This document shows positions 8,539 through 18,713 of a stretch of DNA of 64,000 nt, in pieces. Within the stretch, counting starts at the first letter, position 1; each line of letters opens with the position of its first letter. Below the pieces are notes generated by a model, which was not told the origin of the DNA, made no database searches, and saw only the letters and a list, made by a program, of their open reading frames with translations. Made by a program: the position numbers and the translations under genes. This DNA comes from Brevibacterium iodinum ATCC 49514 (GTDB taxonomy: Bacteria > Actinomycetota > Actinomycetes > Actinomycetales > Brevibacteriaceae): positions 37,431-101,430 of the forward strand of contig NZ_FXYX01000011.1 of assembly GCF_900169265.1 (NCBI RefSeq). The letters are read 5' to 3'.

Positions 8539-9434
8539 ATGCTGCACACACTGACGCTCATGATCCGCAGAACACCTCCGCTGATTCGCAGGACACCTCC
8601 GCCGAGGCGGCCGCCGCCTCCCTGCGCGGACGGATCCGTCCGCTCCCGGCCGAGACCGATGACGAGATCTTCCTGCCCTTCCTCGATCTGTGCTTCAACT
8701 GGTCGATGGACAGGCCCCGGATCGAAATCGAGGACCTCCGATTCCGCAGCGATGCCGTATTCTACTACCGCGGCTGGGGACGAGAGGGAGATATCGCCGT
8801 TGCCGCGCACGCCGAAGCCGATGCGCAGTCACCGATCGTCGGACTCGCCTGGGTGCGCCTGGCCGATATCGACGACGTCGTCGGGAGGGCCGACGAAAAG
8901 GTGGGCGGCGACTTCGCTTCTGCCCTGGACAAGACCGGCACCGAGGTGGTCCGCAGCGAGGTCGTGCCCGAAAGTGACGCGGAGGCGGGGGCCGACTCCG
9001 AGACCGACGCGGAGTCTGGGGCTGACTCAGCTTCAGATGCACCGGCCGGCACCGACACCGACGAGTCCGCTGACGCAGACAACGCAGCCACTGAGCCGGC
9101 AGCAACTGAGCCGGCAGCAACTGAGTCGGCGGCCGCTGGGTCAGCGGCCGCCGATCTGACGCCGTCGGATGAGCAGACGCCCTTCACCGGGTACGGTTGG
9201 GTCGCAGCCGATATTCCTGAACTCTCGATGGCAGTGCTGCCCGACCACCAGGGGCAGGGAATCGGCGGAGCCCTTCTCGACACGGTCTGTGCGCTGGCGC
9301 GGATGAGCGGCTTTCCCGCCGTCAGCCTGTCCGTCGAGGACGGCAACGGGGCGGCGAAACTCTACGCCGACCACGGATTCGTGTCCGTCGGACGCAACGG
9401 CGACTCGGACGTGCTCGTCCGCAAGCTCGGCTGA
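8535..9434 (+). CDS. GNAT-family N-acetyltransferase with an inserted low-complexity segment
   Basis: 299 residues, against about 150-200 for a single GNAT domain. The N-terminal half of the fold (RIRPLPAETDDEIF to GLAWVRL) is separated from the acetyl-CoA-binding half (MAVLPDHQGQGIGGALLD, then GNGAAKLYADHGFVSVGR) by about 100 residues rich in Ala, Asp, Glu and Thr. Part of this comes from a 15-bp DNA tandem repeat. The P-loop-like Q-x-x-G-x-G/A is intact, so activity is plausible. The ATG overlaps the MatE stop and GAAAGGA provides the ribosome site. Confidence 0.8.
   Translation: MNAAHTDAHDPQNTSADSQDTSAEAAAASLRGRIRPLPAETDDEIFLPFLDLCFNWSMDRPRIEIEDLRFRSDAVFYYRGWGREGDIAVAAHAEADAQSPIVGLAWVRLADIDDVVGRADEKVGGDFASALDKTGTEVVRSEVVPESDAEAGADSETDAESGADSASDAPAGTDTDESADADNAATEPAATEPAATESAAAGSAAADLTPSDEQTPFTGYGWVAADIPELSMAVLPDHQGQGIGGALLDTVCALARMSGFPAVSLSVEDGNGAAKLYADHGFVSVGRNGDSDVLVRKLG
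9091..9135 (+). repeat. 15-bp tandem repeat, three units, inside the GNAT gene
   Basis: CTGAGCCGGCAGCAA is repeated perfectly at 9091-9105 and 9106-9120, with a diverged third unit at 9121-9135. It keeps the reading frame and encodes a repeating T-E-P/S-A-A, so copy-number change would alter only the length of the disordered insert. Confidence 0.8.
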
Positions 9435-9449
9435 GGCGCAACCAGGCCG

Positions 9450-10913
9450 TTACCGAAGTTCCGGAAGTTCCGGAAGTTCGAGCTCCTCGAGCCATGGCCG
9501 GACCACCTCGGCGATGTCACGGTCTGCCACCTCGGATACGCAGCGGATGAACTCCTCGGTGCTCACCGACGAATGACGGTACCGCTTCGTCCACTCGCCG
9601 ACCGCGGTGAAGAAATCCGCATCGTCGAGTTCGAGGCGCAGGGCATGCAGACACAGAGCACCGCGCTTGTACACGCGGTCGTCGAACATGTCCGGCCCTC
9701 CCGGATCACCGAGCATGATGTCCTGCGGCTGAGAGGACAGCTCCTTCCACCACTGCCGTGCACGTTCATCGGCACTCGCACGCCCGGACTCCTCCGACCA
9801 CAGCCACTCCGCGTAGCAGGCGAAGCCCTCGTTGAGCCAGATGTCCTTCCACCGGGACGGCGTGAGCGAGTTCCCGAACCACTGGTGGGCCATCTCGTGG
9901 GCGACGAGACGTTCGGCCTCCCACTCGGGCCCAAGATGATTGGGCCCGAGCACGGACAGCGGCTGCGACTCGAGCGGGATCTCGAGCACGTCATCGGTCA
10001 CGACCACGTCGTAGACATCGAACGGATAGGGTCCGAAGCGGTCGATGAACAGGTTCATCATTCCGTGTTGGACACCGAGGCGTTCGACTGCCACATCCCA
10101 ATGATCATCGGCATAGACGCCGAGGGCAACAGGGGACTCGGTCCGGCTGTGCCTTGTACGCTTGCCCGACGAATCGTGAACAGACACGTCCTTGCCGGCA
10201 GGGCCGGTGACTCCTCGGACAGCGCTGGAGAGGGCATCTCTGGCGGAACCGGCAACGGCATCCTTCGCCGCCCCGCGCATCGCGGCGCCGAACCTCGTCG
10301 CACTGGAGCTCAACGGGATCTGCCCGTACTTGTAGCGTCCGATCTGCACCGTCGCCAAGTAAGTCGCCAGGGGAGTCGTCGACTCATACGTCCAGCGGGT
10401 CCGCCCGGCCTTGCGGGTCTTCTTCGTCAGCGACCCATTGGACACCACCGTGTACTCGGACTCGACGAGCACGGAGATCCTGTACTGGGATTTGTTCGAG
10501 GGATGGTCATTGCAGGGGAACCAGGTCGAGGCGCCGACGGGCTGACCGGCCACGAGCACTCCGTCTTCGAGCTCCTCCCAACCGATGTCTCCCCAGGTGC
10601 CGATCGCCGGTTCCGGATTGCCCGTGTAGCTGATGTCGATGACCACCGGCTGGTCGCTCTTCAGCACCGGGGTCGTCAGCCGCAGCTTCTTCCCTCGTGC
10701 GGAGAAGCGGACCTTCTTGCCGTTGACGCTGGCCTTCGTCACCCGCAGACCCGTGAGATCGAGGACGATCGACGAAGCTTCCGTAAGGATGCGTCCCTTG
10801 AGCACCGCCCTGGCGGAGAGCCGATTCGGCCCGATCCGATAGTCGAGGTCGAGATCGTAGTGGTCGATGTGAAGGTCCGCATTGCCGACGCCCTGGGTAT
10901 AGGAATCAAGCAT
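9450..10913 (-). CDS. M1-family zinc metallopeptidase
   Basis: 487 residues. The zinc site HEMAH is near residue 336, with the third ligand in [10 protein letters not shown] about 20 residues on, the gluzincin pattern of M1 aminopeptidases. The protein is short for a complete M1 enzyme, ending soon after the catalytic domain like the compact actinobacterial group, and shows no signal peptide. ATG 10913 is preferred over 10973 because family members begin just before the DHYDLDL strand, and because it gives an 8-bp overlap (ATGCTTGA) with the synthetase stop upstream, a sign of coupled translation. Confidence 0.85.
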   Translation of the reverse strand: MLDSYTQGVGNADLHIDHYDLDLDYRIGPNRLSARAVLKGRILTEASSIVLDLTGLRVTKASVNGKKVRFSARGKKLRLTTPVLKSDQPVVIDISYTGNPEPAIGTWGDIGWEELEDGVLVAGQPVGASTWFPCNDHPSNKSQYRISVLVESEYTVVSNGSLTKKTRKAGRTRWTYESTTPLATYLATVQIGRYKYGQIPLSSSATRFGAAMRGAAKDAVAGSARDALSSAVRGVTGPAGKDVSVHDSSGKRTRHSRTESPVALGVYADDHWDVAVERLGVQHGMMNLFIDRFGPYPFDVYDVVVTDDVLEIPLESQPLSVLGPNHLGPEWEAERLVAHEMAHQWFGNSLTPSRWKDIWLNEGFACYAEWLWSEESGRASADERARQWWKELSSQPQDIMLGDPGGPDMFDDRVYKRGALCLHALRLELDDADFFTAVGEWTKRYRHSSVSTEEFIRCVSEVADRDIAEVVRPWLEELELPELPELR

Positions 10914-13900
10914 GCGATCGGCTCGATCGGTCTTCGTCTCGGTCTTCTTCGAGTGAGGGAAGTTCTGGGGCATCTACCCAGGGTATGACAGGATTGCCGC
11001 TGAAGTAGGCATGGGCCGGCACGAACTCGCCGCGCATGACCAGTGACGTCGCCCCGACAGTGGCGTTCTCACCCAGGGTGGAGGCCGGGAGGATGACGCT
11101 GTTGGGTCCCAAAGTGGCACCGGGATCGAGCTGAACGGTATCAAGGCTCATCACCCGATCGTGGAACAGGTGAGTCTGGACCACACAGCCGCGATTGACT
11201 GTCGAGTTGTCCCCGAGATCGACGAGGTCGGCCTCCGGCAGCCAGTAGGACTCGCACCACACGCCGTGACCGATCTTCGCACCCATCGCCCGCAGGTACC
11301 ACACGATGGCAGGAGTGCCCACGGCATTCCGGGCGAACCAGGGGGCGGCCACGAGTTCGACGAAGCAGTCGGCGACCTCGTTGCGCCAGATGAATGACGA
11401 CCACAGCGGATGCTCCCCGGGCCGGATCGGACCGGCGAGGATCCATTTCGCAGCCACGGCCAGTCCCGCCGCCACGGCACCGGCGGCCATCATCACGATC
11501 CCCGAGGTGAGCAGGGCCAGCAGCACGGAGGCGAGGAACGTCGTCGACTGAGCGGCCACCCCGCCCGGCAGACCGAGGAAGAACCAGATGGTGAGCACGA
11601 CAGCGGTGATGAGCACACCGCCGGCGATGATCGATGAGATCCGCAGCGTCTCCCAGAAGGCACGGGCGGCCTTGACCCCGAAAGTCGGAGCGTAGGTGAG
11701 CGACTCGTCGGATTCCACGGCGGCGCGGCGCAGCTGCACCGGGGGAGAACCGAGCCACGACGATCCCTTCTTCGCCTTCGCCGGTGCAGCAGAGAGCACC
11801 GCCACGAGGGAGTTCTTCGGCACCCTGCGACCGGGGGAGGCGATTCCCGAGTTGCCGAGGAAGGCACGTTTGCCGACCTTTGCGCGGCCGGCTCGCATCC
11901 AGCCGTGGCCGAGCTCGTAGCTGGCAACCATCGTGTCATCGGCAAGGAAGGCACCGGCCGCGATCGTCGTCATCTTCGGAACGAAGACGACCGTCGAGAT
12001 CTCAGTGCCCGGCCCCACCTTCGCACCGAGGAGGCGCAGCCACCAAGGGGTGAGCATCGACGCGTAGAGCGGGAACAGCAGGTCCCGCGCCATGTCGAGC
12101 AGCCGCTCAGTCGCCCACACCCGGTAGCCGCGGGCCGAGCGGACGGGGAACTCTCCCTCTTCCATGCCGATCGCCAGGATCCGCACCGCGATGAGGATGA
12201 ACAGTGCAGTGGTGAAGAACCACAGACAGGCCACGACCGGTGACCATGCAACCAGCAGCCAGGGCGACTCGACGACCTCGACCCCGGAGACTCCGAGCAT
12301 GAGCGCGACGCCCGGCACCACGGCGAGATACGGCAGGAGCGCATTGATCTGGGAGCCCACGGCGTAGAACAGGAACGGCAGACGTCGCCTGGGCGGGGGA
12401 GCAGGCCAGGACTTCTTCGCCTTCCCGACGCGAACGGCCGGCGAACCCGAGTAGATGTGATTCTTCCGCACCCGACCGGTCACCGCGGATCCGGCTTCGA
12501 CGAGGGCCCCGACCCCCACCTCGGCGCCGGGCATGAGCGTCGACCGGGCGCCGATCGTGGCATTGCGACTGATGTCGATTCGTCCGATGCGCAGCAGATC
12601 GCCGTCGACCCACCAGCCCTTGAGATCGACCTCGGGTTCGACCGCCGCACCCTCGCCGAGGGTGAGGAAACCGGTCACCGGCGGCACCGAGTGCAGATCG
12701 GCATCGGGCCCGATGCGGTTGCCCAGCAGCTTCGCATACCAGGTCACCCACGGTGCGCTCGCCACCGATACCGCCGCAGCAAGATCGGCGATGTGCTCGG
12801 CCAGCCACAGCCGCTTGTGCACCCAGCCCGATCGCGGATAGTCCCCGGGCCGGATCCCGATCATGAGCAGACGCGCTGCTCCGGCTGAGATGAGCATCCG
12901 CCCCCAGGCGGTGACGAAGACGAGGAAGAGGACGGCGACGACCGGCCACGGAGTCAGCGGCAGATCCGCGCCGAGTCCGACACCGATATTGGCCGCCAGC
13001 ATCGCCAGCACCACCCACCGGACCCCGCCGAGGATGTGCACCGGGATCCCGAGCAGAACCTGGAAAGCCTGCATTCCCCGGGAAGTCCGTGTGATCGTGC
13101 GCTTGGGTCCCGTCGGTCCGATGCCGGACCCTTCTTCGCCGAGGCAGAGCCTGGACAGGGCGCCGAAGCGCGGGTGGGCGTAGATATCGCCGACCGTGAC
13201 GCTGGGATGGCGGGTGCGCAGCCGGGACACGAGCTGGGCTGCTCCCAGGGAACCGCCGCCGGCGGTGAAGAAGTCCGTATCGCTGCCGGGTCGGGCACCG
13301 AGGACCGCGGCCCACTGCTCGGCGACCCACTCCGTGTCCTCGTCGAAGACTTCGTCGGTCCCGGCCGTTTCGGCACCATCGTCGAGCGGCCACGGCAGAG
13401 CATTGCGGTCGACCTTGCCGGAGGTCTTCGTGGGCAGATCCTCGACGAGGGCCAGGCGCGGCACGAGTGCGGCGGGCAGCTCCTCACGCAGAGTCGACTC
13501 CCAGGCGGGAAGGTCGGCCTTGCCGGAACCGGCACCGGGGGCGAGATAGCCGATGAGGACGTCCGTGCCGGCCGCGGTCTTCTTCACTGCCGCGGCAGCG
13601 CCTTCGACACCGGGCAGGGCCTGCAGTGCAGCATCGATCTCGCCGAGCTCGATGCGCCTGCCTCCGAGCTTGATCTGCTCGTCGGCGCGACCGACGAAGA
13701 TCAGCCCGGCCCGATCGTTGACGACGAGGTCGCCCGACCGGTACGCCCGCTCCCAGCCGAGGCTCGGCATGGGAGCGAACTTCTCGGCGTCCTTCGCCGG
13801 ATCGAGGTAGCGGGCCAGGCCGACTCCGCCGATGATGAGCTCACCGGTCTCGCCTGCGGCGACGGGCACGCCCTCGGCATCGACGACGGCTAGGTCCCAG

Positions 13901-14862
13901 CCCTTGAGCGGCAGGCCGATGCGCACCGGCTCGGATCCGTCGAGCATGGCGGCGCAGGCGACGACGGTCGCCTCGGTGGGACCGTAGGTGTTCCACACTT
14001 CGCGGTCGTCATCGCTGAGCCGGCGCCCCAGCTCGGGCGGACACGCCTCGCCGCCGAAGATGAGGAGGCGGACATTGTCGAGACTCTCCGCCGGCCACAG
14101 CGCGGCCAGGGTCGGCACGGTCGAGACGACGGTGATCTGCCGCGACGACAGCCACGGCCCCAGATCCATACCGGACTTCACCAGTGCACGCGGGGCCGGG
14201 ACCAGGCATGCGCCGTGCCGCCATGCCAACCACATCTCCTCGCAGCTGGCGTCGAAGGCTACGGAGAGTCCGGCGAGAACGCGATCGCCTGGACCCAGCG
14301 GCTCCTCGACGCAGAAAAGGGCCGCCTCGGCGTCGACGAAGGCCGCGGCCGAACGGTGGGTGACGGCAACGCCCTTCGGGGTGCCCGTCGACCCGGAGGT
14401 GAAGATCACCCAGCAGTCGTCATCGGGCGTGGGAGACCGCAGCTCGGAACGGTCGAGGGGGCCGCGGTCGGTGCGGGATTCGATGTGCGGTCCGGCGGTG
14501 ATCACTCCGGTCACGGCCGCCTCGGCGAACACGGTGCGTGCCCGCTCATCCGGATCGTCGACGTCGACGGGAACGTAGGCCGCGCCGAGCATGAGCGTGG
14601 CGAGGATCGCCAGGTACAGATCCACCGACCCCGAAGGGACACGGACGCCGACCTTGTCACCGGGGCCGATCCCGGTCTCGGCCATCTCCAGTGCGAGATC
14701 GCGGATCGCGGTGATGAGCTCCGAATAGCTGAGCACCCGCGTGCCGTCGTCGAGGGCCGGCTGATCGGGATGCGCGGCGGCCGACTCGAGGAGGACGTCG
14801 ATGAGGGTGCGGTCCTCACGGGGCCGTACAGGGGACGGGAACTGCGGTGCGTATTCTCTCAC
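10906..14862 (-). CDS. Pls/PosA-type nonribosomal peptide synthetase (membrane-bound)
   Basis: 1318 residues. An adenylation domain (about 20-460; [26 protein letters not shown]) is followed by a carrier domain with the phosphopantetheine serine in GGGSLG. Several membrane pairs alternate with left-handed beta-helix (hexapeptide) segments, the layout of epsilon-poly-lysine synthetase and relatives, which need no classical condensation or thioesterase domain. My manual reading of the ten specificity positions is D-A-E-S-I-G-T-V-V-K, close to lysine-activating domains as I recall them. The GTG at 14862 has GGAAG five bases upstream; a longer frame to 14979 has no such site. It is coupled to the M1 peptidase downstream. 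Confidence 0.85.
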   Translation of the reverse strand: MREYAPQFPSPVRPREDRTLIDVLLESAAAHPDQPALDDGTRVLSYSELITAIRDLALEMAETGIGPGDKVGVRVPSGSVDLYLAILATLMLGAAYVPVDVDDPDERARTVFAEAAVTGVITAGPHIESRTDRGPLDRSELRSPTPDDDCWVIFTSGSTGTPKGVAVTHRSAAAFVDAEAALFCVEEPLGPGDRVLAGLSVAFDASCEEMWLAWRHGACLVPAPRALVKSGMDLGPWLSSRQITVVSTVPTLAALWPAESLDNVRLLIFGGEACPPELGRRLSDDDREVWNTYGPTEATVVACAAMLDGSEPVRIGLPLKGWDLAVVDAEGVPVAAGETGELIIGGVGLARYLDPAKDAEKFAPMPSLGWERAYRSGDLVVNDRAGLIFVGRADEQIKLGGRRIELGEIDAALQALPGVEGAAAAVKKTAAGTDVLIGYLAPGAGSGKADLPAWESTLREELPAALVPRLALVEDLPTKTSGKVDRNALPWPLDDGAETAGTDEVFDEDTEWVAEQWAAVLGARPGSDTDFFTAGGGSLGAAQLVSRLRTRHPSVTVGDIYAHPRFGALSRLCLGEEGSGIGPTGPKRTITRTSRGMQAFQVLLGIPVHILGGVRWVVLAMLAANIGVGLGADLPLTPWPVVAVLFLVFVTAWGRMLISAGAARLLMIGIRPGDYPRSGWVHKRLWLAEHIADLAAAVSVASAPWVTWYAKLLGNRIGPDADLHSVPPVTGFLTLGEGAAVEPEVDLKGWWVDGDLLRIGRIDISRNATIGARSTLMPGAEVGVGALVEAGSAVTGRVRKNHIYSGSPAVRVGKAKKSWPAPPPRRRLPFLFYAVGSQINALLPYLAVVPGVALMLGVSGVEVVESPWLLVAWSPVVACLWFFTTALFILIAVRILAIGMEEGEFPVRSARGYRVWATERLLDMARDLLFPLYASMLTPWWLRLLGAKVGPGTEISTVVFVPKMTTIAAGAFLADDTMVASYELGHGWMRAGRAKVGKRAFLGNSGIASPGRRVPKNSLVAVLSAAPAKAKKGSSWLGSPPVQLRRAAVESDESLTYAPTFGVKAARAFWETLRISSIIAGGVLITAVVLTIWFFLGLPGGVAAQSTTFLASVLLALLTSGIVMMAAGAVAAGLAVAAKWILAGPIRPGEHPLWSSFIWRNEVADCFVELVAAPWFARNAVGTPAIVWYLRAMGAKIGHGVWCESYWLPEADLVDLGDNSTVNRGCVVQTHLFHDRVMSLDTVQLDPGATLGPNSVILPASTLGENATVGATSLVMRGEFVPAHAYFSGNPVIPWVDAPELPSLEEDRDEDRSSRSHA

Positions 14863-15163
14863 GTGTCTTCCGGGTCGTTCGGGAGCTGATCGGCGCCGGG
14901 CCGACCGGTGCCGCCCGTGACCATAACCCAGGAAGGTGTCGCGGACGTGAACACGGGTCGGGGCGCGAACAGTGCGCATTCCGGTTCCGATGTCTGATCT
15001 TAAGTCACCGTTCTTCGCGACACCGCCCTGATCGTCGCGGAGCGGTCGCTCTCGTCACAGCGCGGAGCGGTCCCTCTCGTCACAGAGCAAGCGTCCGTGA
15101 TAGATGTGAGGAGCCGGCCGTCGACGGTCGTCCAGCTGATTTTGAACGATGAGGAGCACGCCC
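14863..15163. promoter_or_regulatory. Divergent promoter region between synthetase and amidohydrolase
   Basis: 301 bp with no gene that I can support. It contains the 25-bp tandem repeat at 15036-15085, a possible -10 TAGATG just after the repeat near 15102, and the ribosome site GAGGAG at 15151-15156 for the amidohydrolase. Confidence 0.45.
15036..15085. repeat. Exact tandem repeat, two units of 25 bp
   Basis: Units 15036-15060 and 15061-15085 abut and differ at one base (G or C at unit position 13). Each starts CGCGGAGCGGT and ends CTCTCGTCACAG. The placement just upstream of the amidohydrolase promoter suggests a duplicated regulatory element, though a recent slip duplication without function is possible. 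Confidence 0.85.
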
Positions 15164-16378
15164 ATGGTCACAGTTCTCACCCATGCCACGGTCTTCGACG
15201 GAACCCGCTTCCTGCCCGCCACCCGGGACGTCGTCATCGACGACGGACGGATCGCCTCGGTGGCGGAAGGAGGGCAGGGTCCGCACAACGCAGGTGACGA
15301 CTACGTGGACTGCACGGGGAGGACGATCATCCCCGGAGTCATCGACTGCCACGTCCATCTCACGAGCACCGGCGCGGCAGCCACCTCGAACTTCCACGAC
15401 CCGTTCTCGCTCCAATTCTTCAACTCCGTGAAGAATATGGAAGCCACCCTCAAAGGCGGAGTCACGACCGTGCGCGACGCCGGAGGAACAGACCTCGGTG
15501 CGAAGGTCGCCGTGGAGACCGGTGTGGTGCGCGGTCCGCGGCTGACGATCGCCGTCAACATCATGTCCCAGACCGGAGGCCACGGAGACTTCCACCTCGT
15601 CTCCGGGGCGGAGTCTCCTTTCCTGGCCCCGCACCCCGGCCGGCCCTCGGGCGTCGCCGACGGACTCGAAGAGGTGCAGAAGAAGACCCGCGAACTGCTG
15701 CGAGCCGGGGCCGACCACATCAAGATCTGCTCGACCGGGGGAGTGCTCTCCCCACGCGACGATCCGCGTCACTCCCAGTTCACCGAAGCCGAGATCGCCG
15801 TCATCGTCGCCGAAGCGGCCGCCCAAGGCGCGCACGTGATGTCCCACGCGCAGGGCGCACCGGGAATCAAGAACGCCGTCCGCGCCGGGGTGCGCTCGAT
15901 CGAACACGGAATCTACCTCGACGACGAAGCCATCGACCTCATGCTCGAGCACGGCACATTCCTCGTCCCGACCCTGCAGGCCCCGCAGGCCGTCATCAAG
16001 GCCGCCGACGCCGGTGCCGGACTGCCCGCCTCCGTCGTGGACAAGGCCCGACGCGTCGTCGACGCCCACCAGGAGTCGATCAGCCGGGCCCACGAAGCAG
16101 GAGTCCCGATCGCTCTGGGCACCGATGCCGGTGTCGGACCGCACGGGGCGAACCTCGAAGAGATCAGCCTGCTGGCCGAGGTGGGACTGTCCACGACGGA
16201 GGCGCTCGCCGCCGGAACCTCCGTGGCCGCCCGGCTGCTCGATGACGATCGGGTCGGCCGAATCAGCGAGGGCGGACTGGCCGACCTCGTCGTCGTGGAC
16301 GGCGACCTGCGCACCGCCGACGTCCGTGGAATCGAGGACCGGGTCAACTCGGTCTACCTCGACGGCGGGCTCGTCTGA
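15164..16378 (+). CDS. Metal-dependent amidohydrolase (imidazolonepropionase/prolidase-like)
   Basis: 404 residues. Amidohydrolase-superfamily metal ligands are in place: the HxH of IDCHVHL near residue 65, a lysine in HIKICSTGG, histidines in HVMSHAQG and SIEHGIYLDD, and the final aspartate in ALGTDAGVGPHG. Close families include Xaa-Pro dipeptidases and Xaa-Arg/Lys carboxypeptidases, alongside uncharacterised members, so a peptide or amide substrate is likely but not proven. ATG 15164 follows GAGGAG by seven bases; an ATG at 15149 lies upstream of that site. The gene is divergent from the synthetase operon. Confidence 0.8.
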   Translation: MVTVLTHATVFDGTRFLPATRDVVIDDGRIASVAEGGQGPHNAGDDYVDCTGRTIIPGVIDCHVHLTSTGAAATSNFHDPFSLQFFNSVKNMEATLKGGVTTVRDAGGTDLGAKVAVETGVVRGPRLTIAVNIMSQTGGHGDFHLVSGAESPFLAPHPGRPSGVADGLEEVQKKTRELLRAGADHIKICSTGGVLSPRDDPRHSQFTEAEIAVIVAEAAAQGAHVMSHAQGAPGIKNAVRAGVRSIEHGIYLDDEAIDLMLEHGTFLVPTLQAPQAVIKAADAGAGLPASVVDKARRVVDAHQESISRAHEAGVPIALGTDAGVGPHGANLEEISLLAEVGLSTTEALAAGTSVAARLLDDDRVGRISEGGLADLVVVDGDLRTADVRGIEDRVNSVYLDGGLV

Positions 16379-16518
16379 GCGGTTCATTTGAGAGGGACCT
16401 CGCCGAGGCGGTGCCCGGCATTCTCCGGCACTGCCTCGGGCGTTCCGACTGCACTGTCTCGTGGGCGCTCCGACTGCATCGCCTCGGTGGGTGAGATCGG
16501 TCTCGACCGGCCGCTCTG

Positions 16519-16537
16519 TGAGGGCAACCTAACCTAA
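16519..16537 (+). promoter_or_regulatory. Probable DtxR/IdeR-type iron box
   Basis: TGAGGGCAACCTAACCTAA matches the DtxR consensus TTAGGTTAGCCTAACCTAA at 15 of 19 positions, with the right half perfect. It ends six bases before the -10 TATGAT at 16544-16549, so a bound repressor would block RNA polymerase. Confidence 0.55.
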
Positions 16538-16543
16538 CGGGGC

Positions 16544-16549
16544 TATGAT
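16544..16549 (+). promoter_or_regulatory. -10 element TATGAT of the DedA-like gene
   Basis: TATGAT is a near-consensus -10 about 75 bases ahead of the ATG at 16623, with GAGAGGAG as ribosome site near 16601-16610. Confidence 0.5.
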
Positions 16550-16622
16550 GAGAGAGACCGATCCGTGAAGCCGCAGTGCGTCCGCGCAGCGGAATGCCCA
16601 GAGAGAGGAGTGCGCCGCACCG

Positions 16623-17126
16623 ATGAATCCGCTCGACTGGTCGTTTCCGATCGCAGTGACATGGCTGATCATGTTCGGCATCATCGTCGTCCGCGCCGGC
16701 GGCACCTTCGTCCTCGGCCGTTTCGCCCGCAAGGGAATCCGCAAGTTCCACCGAGTCGAGAAGATCATGGCCGGACCCAAATACCGCCGCGCCGAGGACA
16801 CCATCGACCGCTTCGGGGCACCCGTCGTGGCCCTGAGCTTCCTCACCGTCGGGCTGCAGACCGTGGTCAACCTCGCTGCCGGAACCACGGGGATGCGCTA
16901 CCGCCGCTACGTCCCGGCGCTCGCCGTCGGCGGATCGTTGTGGGCGCTCGTCTACTCAACCGTCGGGTTCCTCGGCTTCAAGGCGGTGGCCAAGGCCTAC
17001 CAAGCCGAACCGGGGCTGACCGTCGGGCTCGGCCTCGTCTTCATCGTCGCGATCGGCGGTCTGCTCATCGGACTGCGCAAGGATCGCACTCCCGCCGAGG
17101 AGTCGGCCCCCGCCTCGGCGAACTGA
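16623..17126 (+). CDS. Small DedA/VTT-like membrane protein
   Basis: 167 residues with about four membrane spans. The middle (FGAPVVALSFLTVGLQTVV, then GMRYRRYVPALAVG) resembles the VTT core of DedA proteins, which take part in lipid scrambling and envelope homeostasis. It is shorter than typical DedA proteins (about 200), and the canonical N-terminal re-entrant part is reduced, so the assignment is moderate. A probable iron box overlaps its promoter, suggesting expression under iron limitation. The gene appears monocistronic; the next gene starts 195 bp on with its own candidate -10. Confidence 0.6.
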   Translation: MNPLDWSFPIAVTWLIMFGIIVVRAGGTFVLGRFARKGIRKFHRVEKIMAGPKYRRAEDTIDRFGAPVVALSFLTVGLQTVVNLAAGTTGMRYRRYVPALAVGGSLWALVYSTVGFLGFKAVAKAYQAEPGLTVGLGLVFIVAIGGLLIGLRKDRTPAEESAPASAN

Positions 17127-17253
17127 ACGGCACCCCTGCTGACTCACCGGGCGTTTCGGCGAACTCGACGATCTTCGCCCACGGTTCTCTGTGTCCATGC
17201 GGCAAGCTGCGTCCGTGTGGCAGACCGTGGTCCGGTGCGCCGTACGAGTTCAG

Positions 17254-17259
17254 TAGAGT
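17254..17259 (+). promoter_or_regulatory. Candidate -10 TAGAGT for the antiporter operon
   Basis: TAGAGT lies 62 bases before the antiporter ATG. No clear -35 is visible. AAGGGA at about 17308-17313 is the ribosome site. Confidence 0.35.
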
Positions 17260-17321
17260 AAGACAGCGTCAACGTCGACTGGACGAGCCTGCTCGTCGAC
17301 AGTGAGTAAGGGAGTCCCCGG

Positions 17322-18713
17322 ATGGTCGTGGCCTGGTGGAGCATCATTCCGTTCGTTCTGCTGCTCGGATGCATCGCGGTGCTCCCGCTCATTCCGGCCA
17401 CGGAGAAGATCTGGGATCGCAACCTCGTCAAGCTCATCGTCGCGCTCATCCTCGGTGTGCCGATCGCCGTGTGGTTCCTGCTCAGCGGAGAGTCGACGAC
17501 CGTCATCCACGCGCTGCTCGAGTACTTCCAATTCATCATGCTCATCGGCAGCCTCTTCGTCGCCTCGGGTGGAATCTTCCTCGTCGGCGACATCAAGGCG
17601 ACACCTCGGAGCAACACGATCTTCCTCGCCGTCGGCGGTGTGCTCGCCTCGTTCATCGGCACCACGGGTGCGGCGATGCTGCTCATCCGCCCGATCCTCA
17701 ACACGAACCAGGACCGCAAGCACCGCACCCACACCGTCATCTATACGATCTTCATCGTCGCGAACTGCGGCGGCCTGCTCACACCGCTGGGCGACCCGCC
17801 GCTGTTCCTCGGAATGCTGCGCGGAGTGCCCTTCGAATGGACATTCGGGCTCTGGCCGTACTGGCTGTTCGTCAACGCCCTGCTGCTCATCAGCTACTTC
17901 GCCCTCGATAAGAAGATGTATGCGAAGGAACCGGCCGAGGCGCTGGCCAAAGATGCCGAGTATGCGACGAAACTCGGCCTGCGCGGCGCCAGCGGTCTGC
18001 TGTTCCTCGCGATCATCATCGTGGCCGTTGCTTTCATCCCGTCGGTCGACATGCATGCGATCGAAACAGGACATGCGAGCGCCTCGGACTTCGTGCCGTG
18101 GCGTGAGCTCGTCATGCTCGTCTCCGCGGCGACGTCATTCCTCGTCGGTGATCGCGGTGCCCGGTTCAACCTCAACAAGTTCACCTGGACGCCGATCCTC
18201 GAGGTGGGGTCGCTCTTCATCGGCATCTTCCTCACGATGATGCCGGCCCTGCAGTACTTGGGGCAGATCGCCCACAAGATCCCGCTGGGCGAGATCTCCC
18301 TGTTCATCTTCACCGGCGGTCTGTCCTCCGTGCTCGACAATGCTCCGACCTATGTCACCTTCTTCGAGATGGCCGCCCAGGTGCCTGGCGAACCGAAGGT
18401 GGCGGGAGTGCCCGAGACGCTGCTCATCGCGGTCTCGCTCGGCGCCGTCATGGGTGGTGCCATCACCTACATCGGCAACGGACCGAACTTCATGGTCAAG
18501 TCCGTCGCAGATTCGGCGAATGTGGCGATGCCGAGCTTCGGCGGCTACGTGTGGTGGTCGCTGCGCCGTCTGGTGCCGATCCTCGCCTCGATGGTGCTCA
18601 TCTTCATGACCGGCTCACTGTGGTGGATTCTGCTCGGAGTCCTGGTGGCGCTCGTGATCCTCGGGCAGGCCGGACGCGACCTGCGCGCGGCGAAAGTCGT
18701 CAAGGCAGAGTGA
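17322..18713 (+). CDS. Ion-transporter-superfamily antiporter/citrate transporter (CitMHS/NhaD-like)
   Basis: 463 residues and about twelve membrane spans. Motifs such as FIGTTGAAMLLIRPIL, NCGGLLTPLGDPPLFLG and YIGNGPNFMVKS are the re-entrant-loop signatures of the ion transporter (IT) superfamily; the closest group is the putative citrate transport/sodium-proton antiporter set. Whether it moves a dicarboxylate or exchanges Na+ for H+ cannot be decided from sequence. AAGGGA precedes ATG 17322. Its stop overlaps the following MFS gene (GTGA), so the two transporters form an operon. Confidence 0.8.
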   Translation: MVVAWWSIIPFVLLLGCIAVLPLIPATEKIWDRNLVKLIVALILGVPIAVWFLLSGESTTVIHALLEYFQFIMLIGSLFVASGGIFLVGDIKATPRSNTIFLAVGGVLASFIGTTGAAMLLIRPILNTNQDRKHRTHTVIYTIFIVANCGGLLTPLGDPPLFLGMLRGVPFEWTFGLWPYWLFVNALLLISYFALDKKMYAKEPAEALAKDAEYATKLGLRGASGLLFLAIIIVAVAFIPSVDMHAIETGHASASDFVPWRELVMLVSAATSFLVGDRGARFNLNKFTWTPILEVGSLFIGIFLTMMPALQYLGQIAHKIPLGEISLFIFTGGLSSVLDNAPTYVTFFEMAAQVPGEPKVAGVPETLLIAVSLGAVMGGAITYIGNGPNFMVKSVADSANVAMPSFGGYVWWSLRRLVPILASMVLIFMTGSLWWILLGVLVALVILGQAGRDLRAAKVVKAE

